From: Massilia sp. 9096
GTDB lineage: Bacteria; Pseudomonadota; Gammaproteobacteria; Burkholderiales; Burkholderiaceae_D
Direction of reading: 5' to 3'
NCBI RefSeq assembly: GCF_000745265.1
Contig: NZ_JQNN01000001.1
Span: 3,906,001-3,970,000, forward strand
DNA length: 64,000 nucleotides
Position numbers and translations under genes: made by a program. The notes under the pieces were generated by a model. That model was not told the DNA's origin. It saw only the letters and a list, made by a program, of their open reading frames with translations, and searched no databases. This document shows positions 30,207 to 38,529 of this stretch, piece after piece; the stretch's first letter is position 1, and each line of letters begins with the position of its first letter.

Positions 30207-31316
30207 ATGACCAAGAAAAAAGTCGTGATCGGGATGTCGGGCGGCGTCGACTCCTCGGTCGCGGCCTGGATGCTGAAAGAACAAGGGTACGAAGTCATCG
30301 GCCTGTTCATGAAGAACTGGGAAGACGACGACGATTCCGAGTATTGCTCGACGCGCCAGGACTGGATCGACGCGGCCAGCGTGGCCGACGTGGTCGGCGT
30401 CGACATCGAGGCGGTCAATTTCGCGGCCGAATACAAGGACCGCGTGTTCGCCGAGTTCCTGCGCGAGTACCAGGCCGGCCGCACGCCCAATCCGGACGTG
30501 CTGTGCAACGCCGAGATCAAATTCAAGGCCTTCCTCGACCATGCGATGAAGCTGGGCGCCGACCTGATCGCGACCGGCCATTACGCGCGCGTGCGCCGGA
30601 ACGAACCCAGCGGCAAGTTCGAGCTGCTCAAAGCCCTGGATTCGACCAAGGACCAGAGCTACTTCCTGCATCGCCTGAACCAGGCGCAGCTGTCGAAATC
30701 GCTGTTCCCGCTGGGCGAAACGCCTAAGACCGAAGTGCGCAAGATCGCCGAACGGATCGGCCTGCCGAATGCCGCGAAAAAGGATTCGACCGGCATCTGC
30801 TTCATCGGCGAGCGCCCGTTCCGCGAGTTCCTGGGCCGCTACCTGTCGCACAAGCCCGGTCCGATCAAGCTGGACAACGGCCAGACGGTGGGCGAGCACG
30901 TCGGCCTGTCGTTCTACACGCTCGGCCAGAGAAAAGGCATCGGCATCGGCGGACTGAAGTCGCACAAGAACGCCGACGGCACCAGCGAACCGTGGTTCGT
31001 GGCGCGCAAGGACATCGCCAACAACACGCTGTACATCGTGCAGGGCCATGACCACCCGTGGCTGCTCTCGGGCGAACTGGCGGCCGGCCAGGCCAGCTGG
31101 GTCGCGGGCGACGCCCCCGAACCGCGGGCGCTGTCGGCCAAGACGCGCTACCGCCAGGCCGACGTGCCGTGCACGGTGCAGGCACAGGGGCTGGAGCGCT
31201 TCGCGCTCGCTTTCACCGACCCGCAGTGGGCGGTGACGCCGGGCCAGTCGGCGGTGTTGTACGATGGCGACGTCTGCCTGGGCGGCGGCATCATCGACGG
31301 CGCCACGCCTGCCTGA
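30207..31316 (+). CDS. mnmA: tRNA-specific 2-thiouridylase MnmA
   Basis: A 369-aa enzyme that makes 2-thiouridine at tRNA wobble position 34 using ATP and sulfur relayed from IscS/TusE. It shows the PP-loop [13 protein letters not shown], the two catalytic cysteines in [11 protein letters not shown] and [12 protein letters not shown], and the C-terminal barrel ([16 protein letters not shown]). The ATG at 30207 ([10 protein letters not shown]) is the standard start; a longer open frame upstream only shadows nudJ. Confidence 0.97.
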   Translation: MTKKKVVIGMSGGVDSSVAAWMLKEQGYEVIGLFMKNWEDDDDSEYCSTRQDWIDAASVADVVGVDIEAVNFAAEYKDRVFAEFLREYQAGRTPNPDVLCNAEIKFKAFLDHAMKLGADLIATGHYARVRRNEPSGKFELLKALDSTKDQSYFLHRLNQAQLSKSLFPLGETPKTEVRKIAERIGLPNAAKKDSTGICFIGERPFREFLGRYLSHKPGPIKLDNGQTVGEHVGLSFYTLGQRKGIGIGGLKSHKNADGTSEPWFVARKDIANNTLYIVQGHDHPWLLSGELAAGQASWVAGDAPEPRALSAKTRYRQADVPCTVQAQGLERFALAFTDPQWAVTPGQSAVLYDGDVCLGGGIIDGATPA

Positions 31317-31455
31317 TCTGCCGCGCTCGTGTTGCGTTTGTCCAAATGGGAGTCGGGTATTTCGCGTAGATGCGGCACTTTGTCATGAAGAAGTTGCGGA
31401 AATAGCGTAATCTATCGGTTTTGTTTCCACACGGAAAATCCAACCGGGAACTCCC

Positions 31456-31935
31456 ATGGCAGAAGATATCGTCAACAACGCGACAGAAATGCTGTCGTTC
31501 CGGCTGGGCGGCGAAGAATACGCGCTCAGCATCCTCAAGGTCCAGGAAATCCGCGGCTATGACGCCGTCACCCGCATCGCCAGCGCGCCGGAATACCTCA
31601 AAGGCGTGGTCAACCTGCGCGGCATCATCGTGCCGATCGTCGACATGCGCATCAAGTTCAAGGTCGGCGAACCGACTTATGACGCGTTCACGGTGGTGAT
31701 TGTCCTGAACATCGGCGGCCACACGATCGGCATGGTGGTCGACAGCGTGTCGGACGTGGTCACGCTCACGCCGGACCAGATCAAGCCGGCGCCGGACATG
31801 GGCGCCAGCGTCGCGACCGAGTTCCTGCAGGGCCTGGGCACGGTCGGCGAGCGCATGCTGATCCTGCTCGACATCGACAAGCTGCTCGGCTCCGAGGAAA
31901 TGGGCCTGCTGGCGGCGTCGCGCGCGGCCGCGTAA
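31456..31935 (+). CDS. cheW: Chemotaxis coupling protein CheW
   Basis: A 159-aa SH3-like adaptor that links chemoreceptors to the histidine kinase CheA. The CheW core is [43 protein letters not shown] and [11 protein letters not shown]. It stands alone here without cheA or cheY, so it may serve a receptor encoded elsewhere, or the Cache chemoreceptor at 36832. Ribosome site CGGGA. Confidence 0.92.
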   Translation: MAEDIVNNATEMLSFRLGGEEYALSILKVQEIRGYDAVTRIASAPEYLKGVVNLRGIIVPIVDMRIKFKVGEPTYDAFTVVIVLNIGGHTIGMVVDSVSDVVTLTPDQIKPAPDMGASVATEFLQGLGTVGERMLILLDIDKLLGSEEMGLLAASRAAA

Positions 31936-31941
31936 GGACAC

Positions 31942-32010
31942 GCGCCCGGCACCGGGCGCAATCGCTCTCCGCACCGCGAAGAGGCCGGTTTCCGCAGCGC
32001 GGAGACCGGC
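31942..32010. terminator. Two stem-loops between convergent cheW and EAL genes
   Basis: A perfect 8-base-pair hairpin GCGCCCGG/CCGGGCGC (31942-31959) is followed by a 12-base-pair hairpin with one G-T wobble (31984-32010). Neither has a T tract, so they may act as rho-assisted or mRNA 3'-end structures rather than classical intrinsic terminators. Confidence 0.4.
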
Positions 32011-32015
32011 AGGAA

Positions 32016-33800
32016 TCACACCACTGCGGCCGCTTCCTGCTGCTGCAAAAACCACTCGGCGAACGCCTGCGGCGCCAGCGGCCGCGCGTACAGGTAGCCC
32101 TGCGCCTCGTCGCAATTGGCGTTCTGCAGCACGTGCACGACCTCGGTCGTTTCCACGCCTTCGGCGACCACGCGGTGGCCCAGGTCGTGCGCCAGCTTGA
32201 TCATCGCCGACACCAGCGCGCGCTTGCGTTCGTCACGTTCGATGTCGCGCACGAACGACTGGTCGATCTTCACGACCTGCACCGGCAGGCTTTGCAGATA
32301 GGCCAGGCTGCTGTAGCCGGTGCCGAAATCGTCGATCGCCAGTTTGACGCCGGCCTCGTCGAGCGCCGTCAGCGTGGCCTGGGCCAGCTTCGGATTCTTC
32401 ATCAGCGCGCTTTCGGTGATTTCCAGCGACAGGCTCGACGCCGGCAACCCGTGGCGGCGCAGGCCGGCGACGACACGCTCGCAAAAATCCGGTTCGAGCA
32501 GGTTCACCACCGAGACGTTGACCGCCAGTTGCAACCGCAGGCCGTCGGCGCGCCAGGCCGCCAGCTGGCGCATCGCCTGCTCCAGCACCCACTGCGTGGT
32601 CGAGCGCACCATCGAGGTCTGCTCGACGATGGGGATGAATTCGCCCGGCGAGACTTCGCCGAATTCGGGGTGGGTCCAGCGCAGCAGCGCCTCGGCGCCG
32701 ATGCAGGCGCCGCTGAACAGGTCGATCTTCGGCTGGAACACGAGGCGCAGCTGGCCGCTGCGTTCCAGGGCCGCACCGAACTCGTTGACCAGCCAGAAGC
32801 GGCGCTGGTAGAGCGCGTCCTGGTCGGGCGAATACATGGAGACCGCGCTGTCGCTGTCGAACGCATGGCGCGCCGCCGAGTGCAGGTTGCGCAGCAGGTC
32901 GGCCGACTTGATCGTGCTCGGTTCGAACGACGACACGCCCACCGTCGCGGTGGTCACGAAGCGCGAGGTGCCGGAGACGGCGCGCCGGCGCAGCATCGCT
33001 TCGAGCGCGTCGTGGAAGTCGCCGCAGGCGGTGCCGGGCGGCGCGATGAAGGCGAATTCGGTCTGCGCCACGTGGTACACGGTGCTTGAACGGCCAACGC
33101 TGCCCTCGAGCGCGCGCACCGCCTCGCCGACGATCTCGTCGAGGTAGCCGGCGCCCATCGCGCGCACGGCGTCGCTCAGCTGGCTGGGGCTGGCCAGGTT
33201 GATCAGCGCGGCCAGGCGTTCTCCGCCGGCCGCGCTGTCCATCGCCAGGTCTTTCAAGTCTTCTTCCAGCTGGACGCGGTTGGGCAAGCCGCTGACCGGA
33301 TCGATGCGGCCGAGCGCGTGCTGCAGTTCGATCTGCTCCATCACCATCGCCGCCAGGTCGCGCAGGACGGCCTGCTCGCCTTCGCTGAACGTGCGCGGCT
33401 CCATGCCGAGCACGCACATCGCGCCGAGGCAATAGCCGTCATGGGTGATCAAGGGCGCGCCGGCGTAGAAGCGCACGCCGGTGCCGGCCAGGGTGCTGTC
33501 CTGGTAGCACTCGCTGGCTTGCAGGTCGCCGATGATCAGCAGCTGCGATTCGTCCGCCACCTGGCCGCACGGCGCCTTCAGGCGCGGGATCGAGGTGTGC
33601 TCGACGCCCACGCGCGACTTGAACCACTGGCGGTCGCTGTCGGTGAGCGAGACCGCGGCGATCGGCAGCCGGAACATTTGCGAGGCCATGCGCGTGATAC
33701 GGTCGAATGCCTCGCTCGGCGGGGTGTCGAGCAGGTTCAGCTTGCGCAGGACCTCAAGGCGGGTCGCCTCGCTGTAGCGCGGTGTCGGGGTGGTGGCCAT
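32016..33800 (-). CDS. GAF, degenerate GGDEF and EAL domain cyclic-di-GMP phosphodiesterase
   Basis: A 594-aa cytoplasmic signalling protein. Domains: GAF about 10-165 (LNLLDTPPSEAFDRITRMA...YCLGAMCVLG); a GGDEF-like domain about 170-330 that keeps DPVSGLPNR but has QTEFAF instead of GGDEF, so it cannot make c-di-GMP; and EAL about 350-594 with EALLRW, the metal motif IDDFGTGYSSL and VVAEGVET intact, so it should hydrolyse c-di-GMP. The ATG at 33800 is chosen over an upstream GAF-less extension. It is divergent from an HTH protein bearing a related GAF domain; the shared region holds repeated motifs. Confidence 0.88.
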   Translation of the reverse strand: MATTPTPRYSEATRLEVLRKLNLLDTPPSEAFDRITRMASQMFRLPIAAVSLTDSDRQWFKSRVGVEHTSIPRLKAPCGQVADESQLLIIGDLQASECYQDSTLAGTGVRFYAGAPLITHDGYCLGAMCVLGMEPRTFSEGEQAVLRDLAAMVMEQIELQHALGRIDPVSGLPNRVQLEEDLKDLAMDSAAGGERLAALINLASPSQLSDAVRAMGAGYLDEIVGEAVRALEGSVGRSSTVYHVAQTEFAFIAPPGTACGDFHDALEAMLRRRAVSGTSRFVTTATVGVSSFEPSTIKSADLLRNLHSAARHAFDSDSAVSMYSPDQDALYQRRFWLVNEFGAALERSGQLRLVFQPKIDLFSGACIGAEALLRWTHPEFGEVSPGEFIPIVEQTSMVRSTTQWVLEQAMRQLAAWRADGLRLQLAVNVSVVNLLEPDFCERVVAGLRRHGLPASSLSLEITESALMKNPKLAQATLTALDEAGVKLAIDDFGTGYSSLAYLQSLPVQVVKIDQSFVRDIERDERKRALVSAMIKLAHDLGHRVVAEGVETTEVVHVLQNANCDEAQGYLYARPLAPQAFAEWFLQQQEAAAVV

Positions 33801-33819
33801 GGATGCCTGCTCGATTACT

Positions 33820-33979
33820 ATTTGACGGATTTGATTGAATGGACGGATTTGATGGATTCTGAAGGTAATATTTCCAAACGTCAACCATTATGATCAATCG
33901 TGCGCATAAAAATGGCGGACGTAGGCGCATTCTTACAAGATTATTTATGCACAACAACAGACAATCAAATCCGTCAAAT
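33820..33979. promoter_or_regulatory. Repeated operator-like motif GACGGATTTGAT (three copies) between divergent signalling genes
   Basis: The 12-mer GACGGATTTGAT occurs at 33824-33835 and 33842-33853 (direct, 18 bases apart) and in reverse at 33964-33975. The first and third copies extend to a perfect 18-base inverted repeat (33820-33837 with 33962-33979). The region is AT-rich compared with its surroundings. A TACAAT -10-like hexamer at about 34011 would serve the plus-strand gene. Probable binding sites for a regulator, perhaps the neighbouring HTH-GAF protein. Confidence 0.55.
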
Positions 33980-34036
33980 TGCTGTACGTAAACAGCTTCC
34001 GGCGCTACAATGGTGCAAATTTTTCGAAGCTCGCAC

Positions 34037-34783
34037 ATGCCCTCTCACGGACCCCTAGACCCGGACGACCCGGTATTGACCACTGCCGCCGCGGCGCGCC
34101 TGCTCGGCGTTGCGGTCAGCACGGCCCAGCTCTGGCTGGAAAGCGGCGCTTTGCCGTCCTGGAAAACCCCGGGCGGCCACCGCCGCGTCAAGCTCAGCGC
34201 CGTCACCCGCCTGCTCGAAGCCAAACGCAGCGCCGCTGCCGCGCGCCCGGCCGCGCCGCCGCATCCCGAATTCTTGCCGGCGCCGGCGCGGGCATTTCCG
34301 GCGCCGTCCGACGAAGGCGCGCGCCTGGCCGCGGTGCAGGCCAGCGGCCTGCTCGATACGCCGCCGGAACAGGTGTTCGACCGCCTGACCTGGCTCGCGA
34401 CCCAGGTGACCGATTGCCCGATCGCCCTGCTCACCGTGCTGACCTCGGAGCGCGCGTGGTTCAAGTCGCGCGTCGGCGTCGACGAGACATCGACGCCGCG
34501 CTCGTGGGCGTTCTGCAGCCACGCGATCCTGCAGCAAGGCACCTTCACGGTCGGCGACACCAGCCAGGACGCGCGCTTTGCCGACAACCCGCTGGTCACC
34601 GGCGAGCCGCACGTGCGCTTTTATGGCGGCGTGCCGGTGCGCGACGCCGCCGGCCACGCGCTCGGCACCTTGTGCGTGCTCGACCGCGAGCCGCGCCGCC
34701 TGCGCGACCGCGAACTCAAGGCGCTGGAAGAATTGGCGAACATCGCCGCCGAAGAACTGCGCCGCCGTCCCCACGCCGATTGA
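34037..34783 (+). CDS. Helix-turn-helix protein with C-terminal GAF sensor domain
   Basis: A 248-aa protein. Residues about 15-62 are an excisionase/MerR-type winged HTH (LTTAAAARLLGVAVSTAQLWLESG...KTPGGHRRVKLSAV). After an Ala/Pro-rich linker comes a GAF domain (about 100-245: ASGLLDTPPEQVFDRLTWLA...ALGTLCVLDREPRRL) clearly related to the GAF of the divergently encoded EAL protein, sharing LLDTPP and WFKSRVGV. It is probably a ligand- or redox-responsive transcription regulator. The start at 34037 (MPSHGPLD) is favoured because a TACAAT -10 candidate overlaps an alternative ATG at 34010. Confidence 0.78.
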   Translation: MPSHGPLDPDDPVLTTAAAARLLGVAVSTAQLWLESGALPSWKTPGGHRRVKLSAVTRLLEAKRSAAAARPAAPPHPEFLPAPARAFPAPSDEGARLAAVQASGLLDTPPEQVFDRLTWLATQVTDCPIALLTVLTSERAWFKSRVGVDETSTPRSWAFCSHAILQQGTFTVGDTSQDARFADNPLVTGEPHVRFYGGVPVRDAAGHALGTLCVLDREPRRLRDRELKALEELANIAAEELRRRPHAD

Positions 34784-34801
34784 ACGAAGGCGCTGCGCAG
34801 C

Positions 34802-35194
34802 TCAAGGCGCGCGGTGTTTCTTGACGATCGCCAGCACCGTGTTGCGGATCGTGCGCAGCACGGTGTCGGCCTTGAACGGCTTGACGATGAAGCCGTGCAC
34901 GCCGCGCGCCAGCGCCTGCTGGATCGTCGGTGCGTCGAGCGTGCCGGACACCATGAAGATCAGCGTCTTGGGCAGCCGCGCGCGCAGCTGCGTGACGACG
35001 TCGCCGTCGTCATTGGCGTCGTCGATCTGCTCGCGCGCGATGCAGATGATGTGCGGCTGGTGTTTGAGTGCCAGCGCCAGCCCGAGCGTGCCGGTGTGGG
35101 TCTGGCCGGCCACGCCGTAGCCGCCGTCGGTCAGCACGGTGTTCAACGAGCCGCGCGCAACCGCGTTGGCATCGACGATGATCGCCTTGAGCAT
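34802..35194 (-). CDS. CheY-like pseudo-receiver lacking the phosphoacceptor Asp
   Basis: A 130-aa single-domain receiver (AIIVDANAVARGSL... GFIVKPFKADTVL). Lys105 and Ser83 are conserved, but the phosphorylation position reads HIICIAREQ, with Ala53 in place of Asp, and only one residue of the acidic pair remains (Asp8). It is therefore unlikely to be phosphorylated in the usual way. It is the third gene after a GST and an exonuclease on the same strand (13-base gap) and convergent with the HTH-GAF gene. Confidence 0.8.
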   Translation of the reverse strand: MLKAIIVDANAVARGSLNTVLTDGGYGVAGQTHTGTLGLALALKHQPHIICIAREQIDDANDDGDVVTQLRARLPKTLIFMVSGTLDAPTIQQALARGVHGFIVKPFKADTVLRTIRNTVLAIVKKHRAP

Positions 35195-35207
35195 CGCTCT
35201 CTCCTGA

Positions 35208-35984
35208 TTAATGGGCCTCGTAGGCCAACATGTTCCAACTGACGCCCAGACGGACGTCGGTCTTGAGCGTCACCAGCCGGCGCGATACCTCGAGGATCTC
35301 GCGCTCGGCGCGCAGGCGCTCGCCGAGCGGTGTCTTGAGAATGCCGGCGCCGGCCATCACCGCATCCAGGTCGCCGTAGGCGTTCAGCAGGCGCGCCGCG
35401 GTCTTCATGCCGACCTTCGATACGCCCGGCACGCCGTCGGTCGGGTCGCCCATCAGCGCCAGCAAGTCGTGGATGCGCTCGGGCGCGACGCCGAAGCGGT
35501 TGCGCACCCAGGCGTCGTCGTGCCACTCGCCCTTGAAATGGTCCCACACCAGCGCACCGTGCGCGATCAGTTCGTGCAGGTCCTTGTCGGTGGTGGCGAC
35601 GATGGCCTCGCCGCGCCCTTCCGCCAGCCAGCGCAGCACGCCGGTGGCGATCACGTCGTCGGCTTCGACCCCGGGCACCGACAGCGGATGCAGGCCGACC
35701 TCGCGCAGGCGGTCCTGGAAACCGGGCAGCGCATCGCGCAGGAAGGACGGCATTGGCGCGCGCCCTTCGCGGTAGCGCGGATAGAGGTCGTGGCGCCAGG
35801 TCGGACCGCCGTGGTCGAAGGCCGCCAGCACGTGGGTCGGGGTATGCGTCTCGAGCACGTTGCGGAACGACGACAGCGCATGGCGCAGCGCGATGCTGGC
35901 CTTGAGGTCCGAGTCCGGCTCCGGACTGGCTTCGTACACGCGGCGGACGATGTTCAGGCCGTCGATCGCAAGCAGCTTGGCCAT
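35208..35984 (-). CDS. 5'-3' exonuclease, PolA N-domain / Xni family
   Basis: A 258-aa flap-endonuclease-type nuclease equal to the N-terminal domain of DNA polymerase I. Metal-binding acidic clusters are in LLAIDGLNIVRR, FDHGGPTWRHDLYPRYREGRA, VEADDVIATG and TTDKDLHELI. The helix-3-turn-helix DNA-binding motif GDPTDGVPGVSKVGMKTAARLL is present. It probably processes Okazaki or repair flaps alongside PolA. It follows the GST gene by 5 bases. Confidence 0.9.
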   Translation of the reverse strand: MAKLLAIDGLNIVRRVYEASPEPDSDLKASIALRHALSSFRNVLETHTPTHVLAAFDHGGPTWRHDLYPRYREGRAPMPSFLRDALPGFQDRLREVGLHPLSVPGVEADDVIATGVLRWLAEGRGEAIVATTDKDLHELIAHGALVWDHFKGEWHDDAWVRNRFGVAPERIHDLLALMGDPTDGVPGVSKVGMKTAARLLNAYGDLDAVMAGAGILKTPLGERLRAEREILEVSRRLVTLKTDVRLGVSWNMLAYEAH

Positions 35985-35989
35985 GGCGC

Positions 35990-36658
35990 TCAGGCGAAGT
36001 CGTACTGGCCGCCCCTCTCCAGCGCACGCCGGTAGGCCGGGCGCGCGTGGATGCGCTCGAGGAAGGCGGTCAGCTTCGGATAGTTCTTATCGAGGCCGCC
36101 GCGCATGGCCGCGGCCTCGAGCGGGAAGCTCATCTGGATGTCGGCCGCGGAGAATGCCTCGCCGGCGAACCAGGTGCGTTCGGCCAGCTGGCTCTCCAGG
36201 TAGACCAGCTGCTGGCGGATCTGCGGCAGCACGAAGCTGTCCTTGACCTTGCGCGCGATCGCGCGCGCGATGGGTTTGACGAAGAATGGCCCCGGCGTGC
36301 TCTCGACCCGGTCGAACACGAGCTTGAGCAGCAGCGGCGGCATCGCCGAGCCTTCGGCGAAGTGCAGGTAATAGTTGTAGCGCAGGCGCTCGGGCGTGCC
36401 GGGGTCCGGAGCCAGGCGGCCGTCGCCGTAGCGCTCGATCAAATAGTCGACGATGGCGCCGGATTCGGCCACCACCGTGTCGCCGTCGCTGATCACCGGC
36501 GATTTACCCAGCGGGTGTACCGCGCGCAGCTCGGGCGGCGCCAGCATGGTCTTGGGGTCGCGCTGGTACTTCCTGATCTCGTAAGGCAGGCCGAGCTCTT
36601 CCAGCAGCCACAGGATGCGCTGGGAACGAGAGTTGTTCAAATGATGGACGACGATCAT
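35990..36658 (-). CDS. Glutathione S-transferase
   Basis: A 222-aa cytosolic GST. The thioredoxin-like N-domain begins IVVHHLNNSRSQRILWLLEELGLPYEI, with a Ser/Asn-type active site at residues 8-10; VHPLGKSPVI with cis-Pro and ESGAIVDYL bind glutathione. The helical C-domain ends with AADIQMSFPLEAA and RIHARPAYRRALERGG. Substrate unknown. First gene of the GST-exonuclease-receiver run; divergent from the chemoreceptor. Confidence 0.88.
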   Translation of the reverse strand: MIVVHHLNNSRSQRILWLLEELGLPYEIRKYQRDPKTMLAPPELRAVHPLGKSPVISDGDTVVAESGAIVDYLIERYGDGRLAPDPGTPERLRYNYYLHFAEGSAMPPLLLKLVFDRVESTPGPFFVKPIARAIARKVKDSFVLPQIRQQLVYLESQLAERTWFAGEAFSAADIQMSFPLEAAAMRGGLDKNYPKLTAFLERIHARPAYRRALERGGQYDFA

Positions 36659-36770
36659 GGTGGCTGGGCTGGTGATAACCGCGTTAGCTTAACATCGTTG
36701 CGTTAATAGCTAAAGTTCCGGCGATTTCGATGATTTGCTTCACACAATTGAAGTATTTTATCTTTATTGT

Positions 36771-36793
36771 CGGCAATTTTGCTAGGATTGCCG
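36771..36793. promoter_or_regulatory. Inverted repeat CGGCAAT/ATTGCCG upstream of the chemoreceptor
   Basis: A perfect 7-base inverted repeat with a 9-base centre lies about 40 bases before the chemoreceptor ATG. The centre contains TAGGAT, which could be a -10 element, so the palindrome would straddle the promoter. Regulator unknown. Confidence 0.35.
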
Positions 36794-36831
36794 CTTTGCA
36801 ACATAACAAGCTTCATTTCCACTATTTCTCC

Positions 36832-38430
36832 ATGTATTTTCTTTCCCGCCTGAGCATCGCCAGGAAGCTGGCCCTACTTACCCTCATCACCGGCATCGGC
36901 ATCCTGTGCGTCGCCGCCGGCTTCCTGGTCTCGGAGCGCCGCCTGATCGGCGACGAGCATGCGCGCGCGGTGCGCCAGGCGGTCGACGTCGCGCGCGGCG
37001 TGGTCGAGCGCTATCGCAAGCAGGCCGCTTCGGGTGCGCTGGCGGAGAGCGACGCCAAGCGCGCCGCGCTCGACACGCTGCGCGATCTGCGCTACGACGC
37101 CAAGGAATACTTCTGGGTCAACGACATGCAGCCGCGCATGCTGATGCACCCGACCTCGGCCAAGCTGGTCGGCCAGGACCTGGCGGGCATCACCGACCCC
37201 AACGGCCTGCACCTGTTCGTCGAGGCCGTGCGGATTGCGCACACCGACGGCGGCGGCTACCTGAGCTACCTGTGGCCCAAGCCGGGCAGCGACAAACCGG
37301 TGCCGAAAGTATCGTACGTCGTCGCCGTGCCCGAATGGGGCTGGGTGATCGGCTCGGGCGTCTATACGGATTCGGTGGACGCCGTGTTCTGGCCGCGCAT
37401 GCTCGAGTTTTCCGGCATCGCGCTGCTGCTGTCCGCCCTCCTGGCACTGGCCGGGCATCTGGTCTCGCGCAGCATCCGCACGCCGCTGGCGCGCGCGGTG
37501 GCGCTGGCCGATACCGTGGCCGCGGGCGACCTCACCACCATCATCGACGTGCGCGGCAACGACGAGACCGCGCGCCTGCTGCTGGCCCTGCGCGAGATGA
37601 ACGCCAGCCTGTCCGGCATCGTCGGCGCGGTCGACAGCGGCATCCGCACCATTGCCAACGCCTCGAGCGAGATCGCGAGCGGCAACCAGGACCTGTCCAG
37701 CCGCACCGAACAGCAGGCCAGCGCGCTGGAGCAAACCGCCGCGTCGATGGAAGAGCTGACCGGCGCCGTGCAGCAGAACGCGGCCAGCGCGCGCCACGCC
37801 AGCGCGCTGGCATCGACCGCCACCGAGGCGGCCCGGCGCGGCGGCGCGGCGGTCGGCCAGGTGGTCGACACCATGGCCTCGATCCAGGACTCGGCGCGGC
37901 GCATCGCCGACATCATCGGCGTCATCGACGGCATCGCCTTCCAGACCAATATCCTGGCGCTGAACGCGGCCGTCGAGGCGGCGCGCGCCGGCGAACAGGG
38001 CCGCGGCTTCGCGGTGGTCGCGAGCGAAGTGCGCACGCTGGCCCAGCGCTCGGCCGGCGCCGCCAAGGAGATCAAGGCACTGATCTCCGACTCGGTCGGC
38101 AAGGTCGACCACGGCTCGCAACAGGTCGAGCAGGCCGGCCGCACGATGGGCGAGATCGTCGACGGCATCGTGCGCGTGAACGACATCATCGGCGAGATCG
38201 CCGCCGCCAGCGAGCAACAGCAGGACGGCATCGCCCAGGTCAACCGCGCCATCGCCGAGATGGACGGCGCGACCCAGCAGAACGCGGCGCTGGTCGAGCA
38301 GGCGGCGGCGGCGGCATCGTCGATGCGCGAACAGGCGCGCCACCTGAACCAGGTGTTCAGCGTGTTCAAGGTCGACGCCGCGCAACAGCAGCAGCCCCGG
38401 CAGCGCGGCCTGGCCCTCGCGCAGGCGTAG
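36832..38430 (+). CDS. Methyl-accepting chemotaxis protein with single Cache sensor
   Basis: A 532-aa inner-membrane chemoreceptor. TM1 is within residues 10-33 (KLALLTLITGIGILCVAAGFLV). A periplasmic sCache_2 domain follows (VERYRKQAASG...YFWVNDMQPRMLMHP...WGWVIGSGVY), a fold that binds small carboxylates. TM2 is near 185-205 (ALLLSALLALAGHLV), then HAMP and a signalling domain with the conserved hairpin tip GIAFQTNILALNAAVEAARAGEQGRGFAVVASEVR. There is no C-terminal CheR-binding pentapeptide. The start at 36832 gives TM1 right after a short basic tail. Confidence 0.92.
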   Translation: MYFLSRLSIARKLALLTLITGIGILCVAAGFLVSERRLIGDEHARAVRQAVDVARGVVERYRKQAASGALAESDAKRAALDTLRDLRYDAKEYFWVNDMQPRMLMHPTSAKLVGQDLAGITDPNGLHLFVEAVRIAHTDGGGYLSYLWPKPGSDKPVPKVSYVVAVPEWGWVIGSGVYTDSVDAVFWPRMLEFSGIALLLSALLALAGHLVSRSIRTPLARAVALADTVAAGDLTTIIDVRGNDETARLLLALREMNASLSGIVGAVDSGIRTIANASSEIASGNQDLSSRTEQQASALEQTAASMEELTGAVQQNAASARHASALASTATEAARRGGAAVGQVVDTMASIQDSARRIADIIGVIDGIAFQTNILALNAAVEAARAGEQGRGFAVVASEVRTLAQRSAGAAKEIKALISDSVGKVDHGSQQVEQAGRTMGEIVDGIVRVNDIIGEIAAASEQQQDGIAQVNRAIAEMDGATQQNAALVEQAAAAASSMREQARHLNQVFSVFKVDAAQQQQPRQRGLALAQA

Positions 38431-38529
38431 GCGCGGCCACGCGCGCGGGCAGGCGCGCGGCCGGGATCGATTGCATGGGCTGACGCCCTTGGGTACTATG
38501 CTTTTATGCAACTACCCCTGGAGAACTTG

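Noticed and set aside
36705-36740. TAAAG followed by CGAT as a flagellar sigma-28 promoter for the chemoreceptor
   Set aside because: The spacing and the -10 half do not fit TAAA-N15-GCCGATAA.
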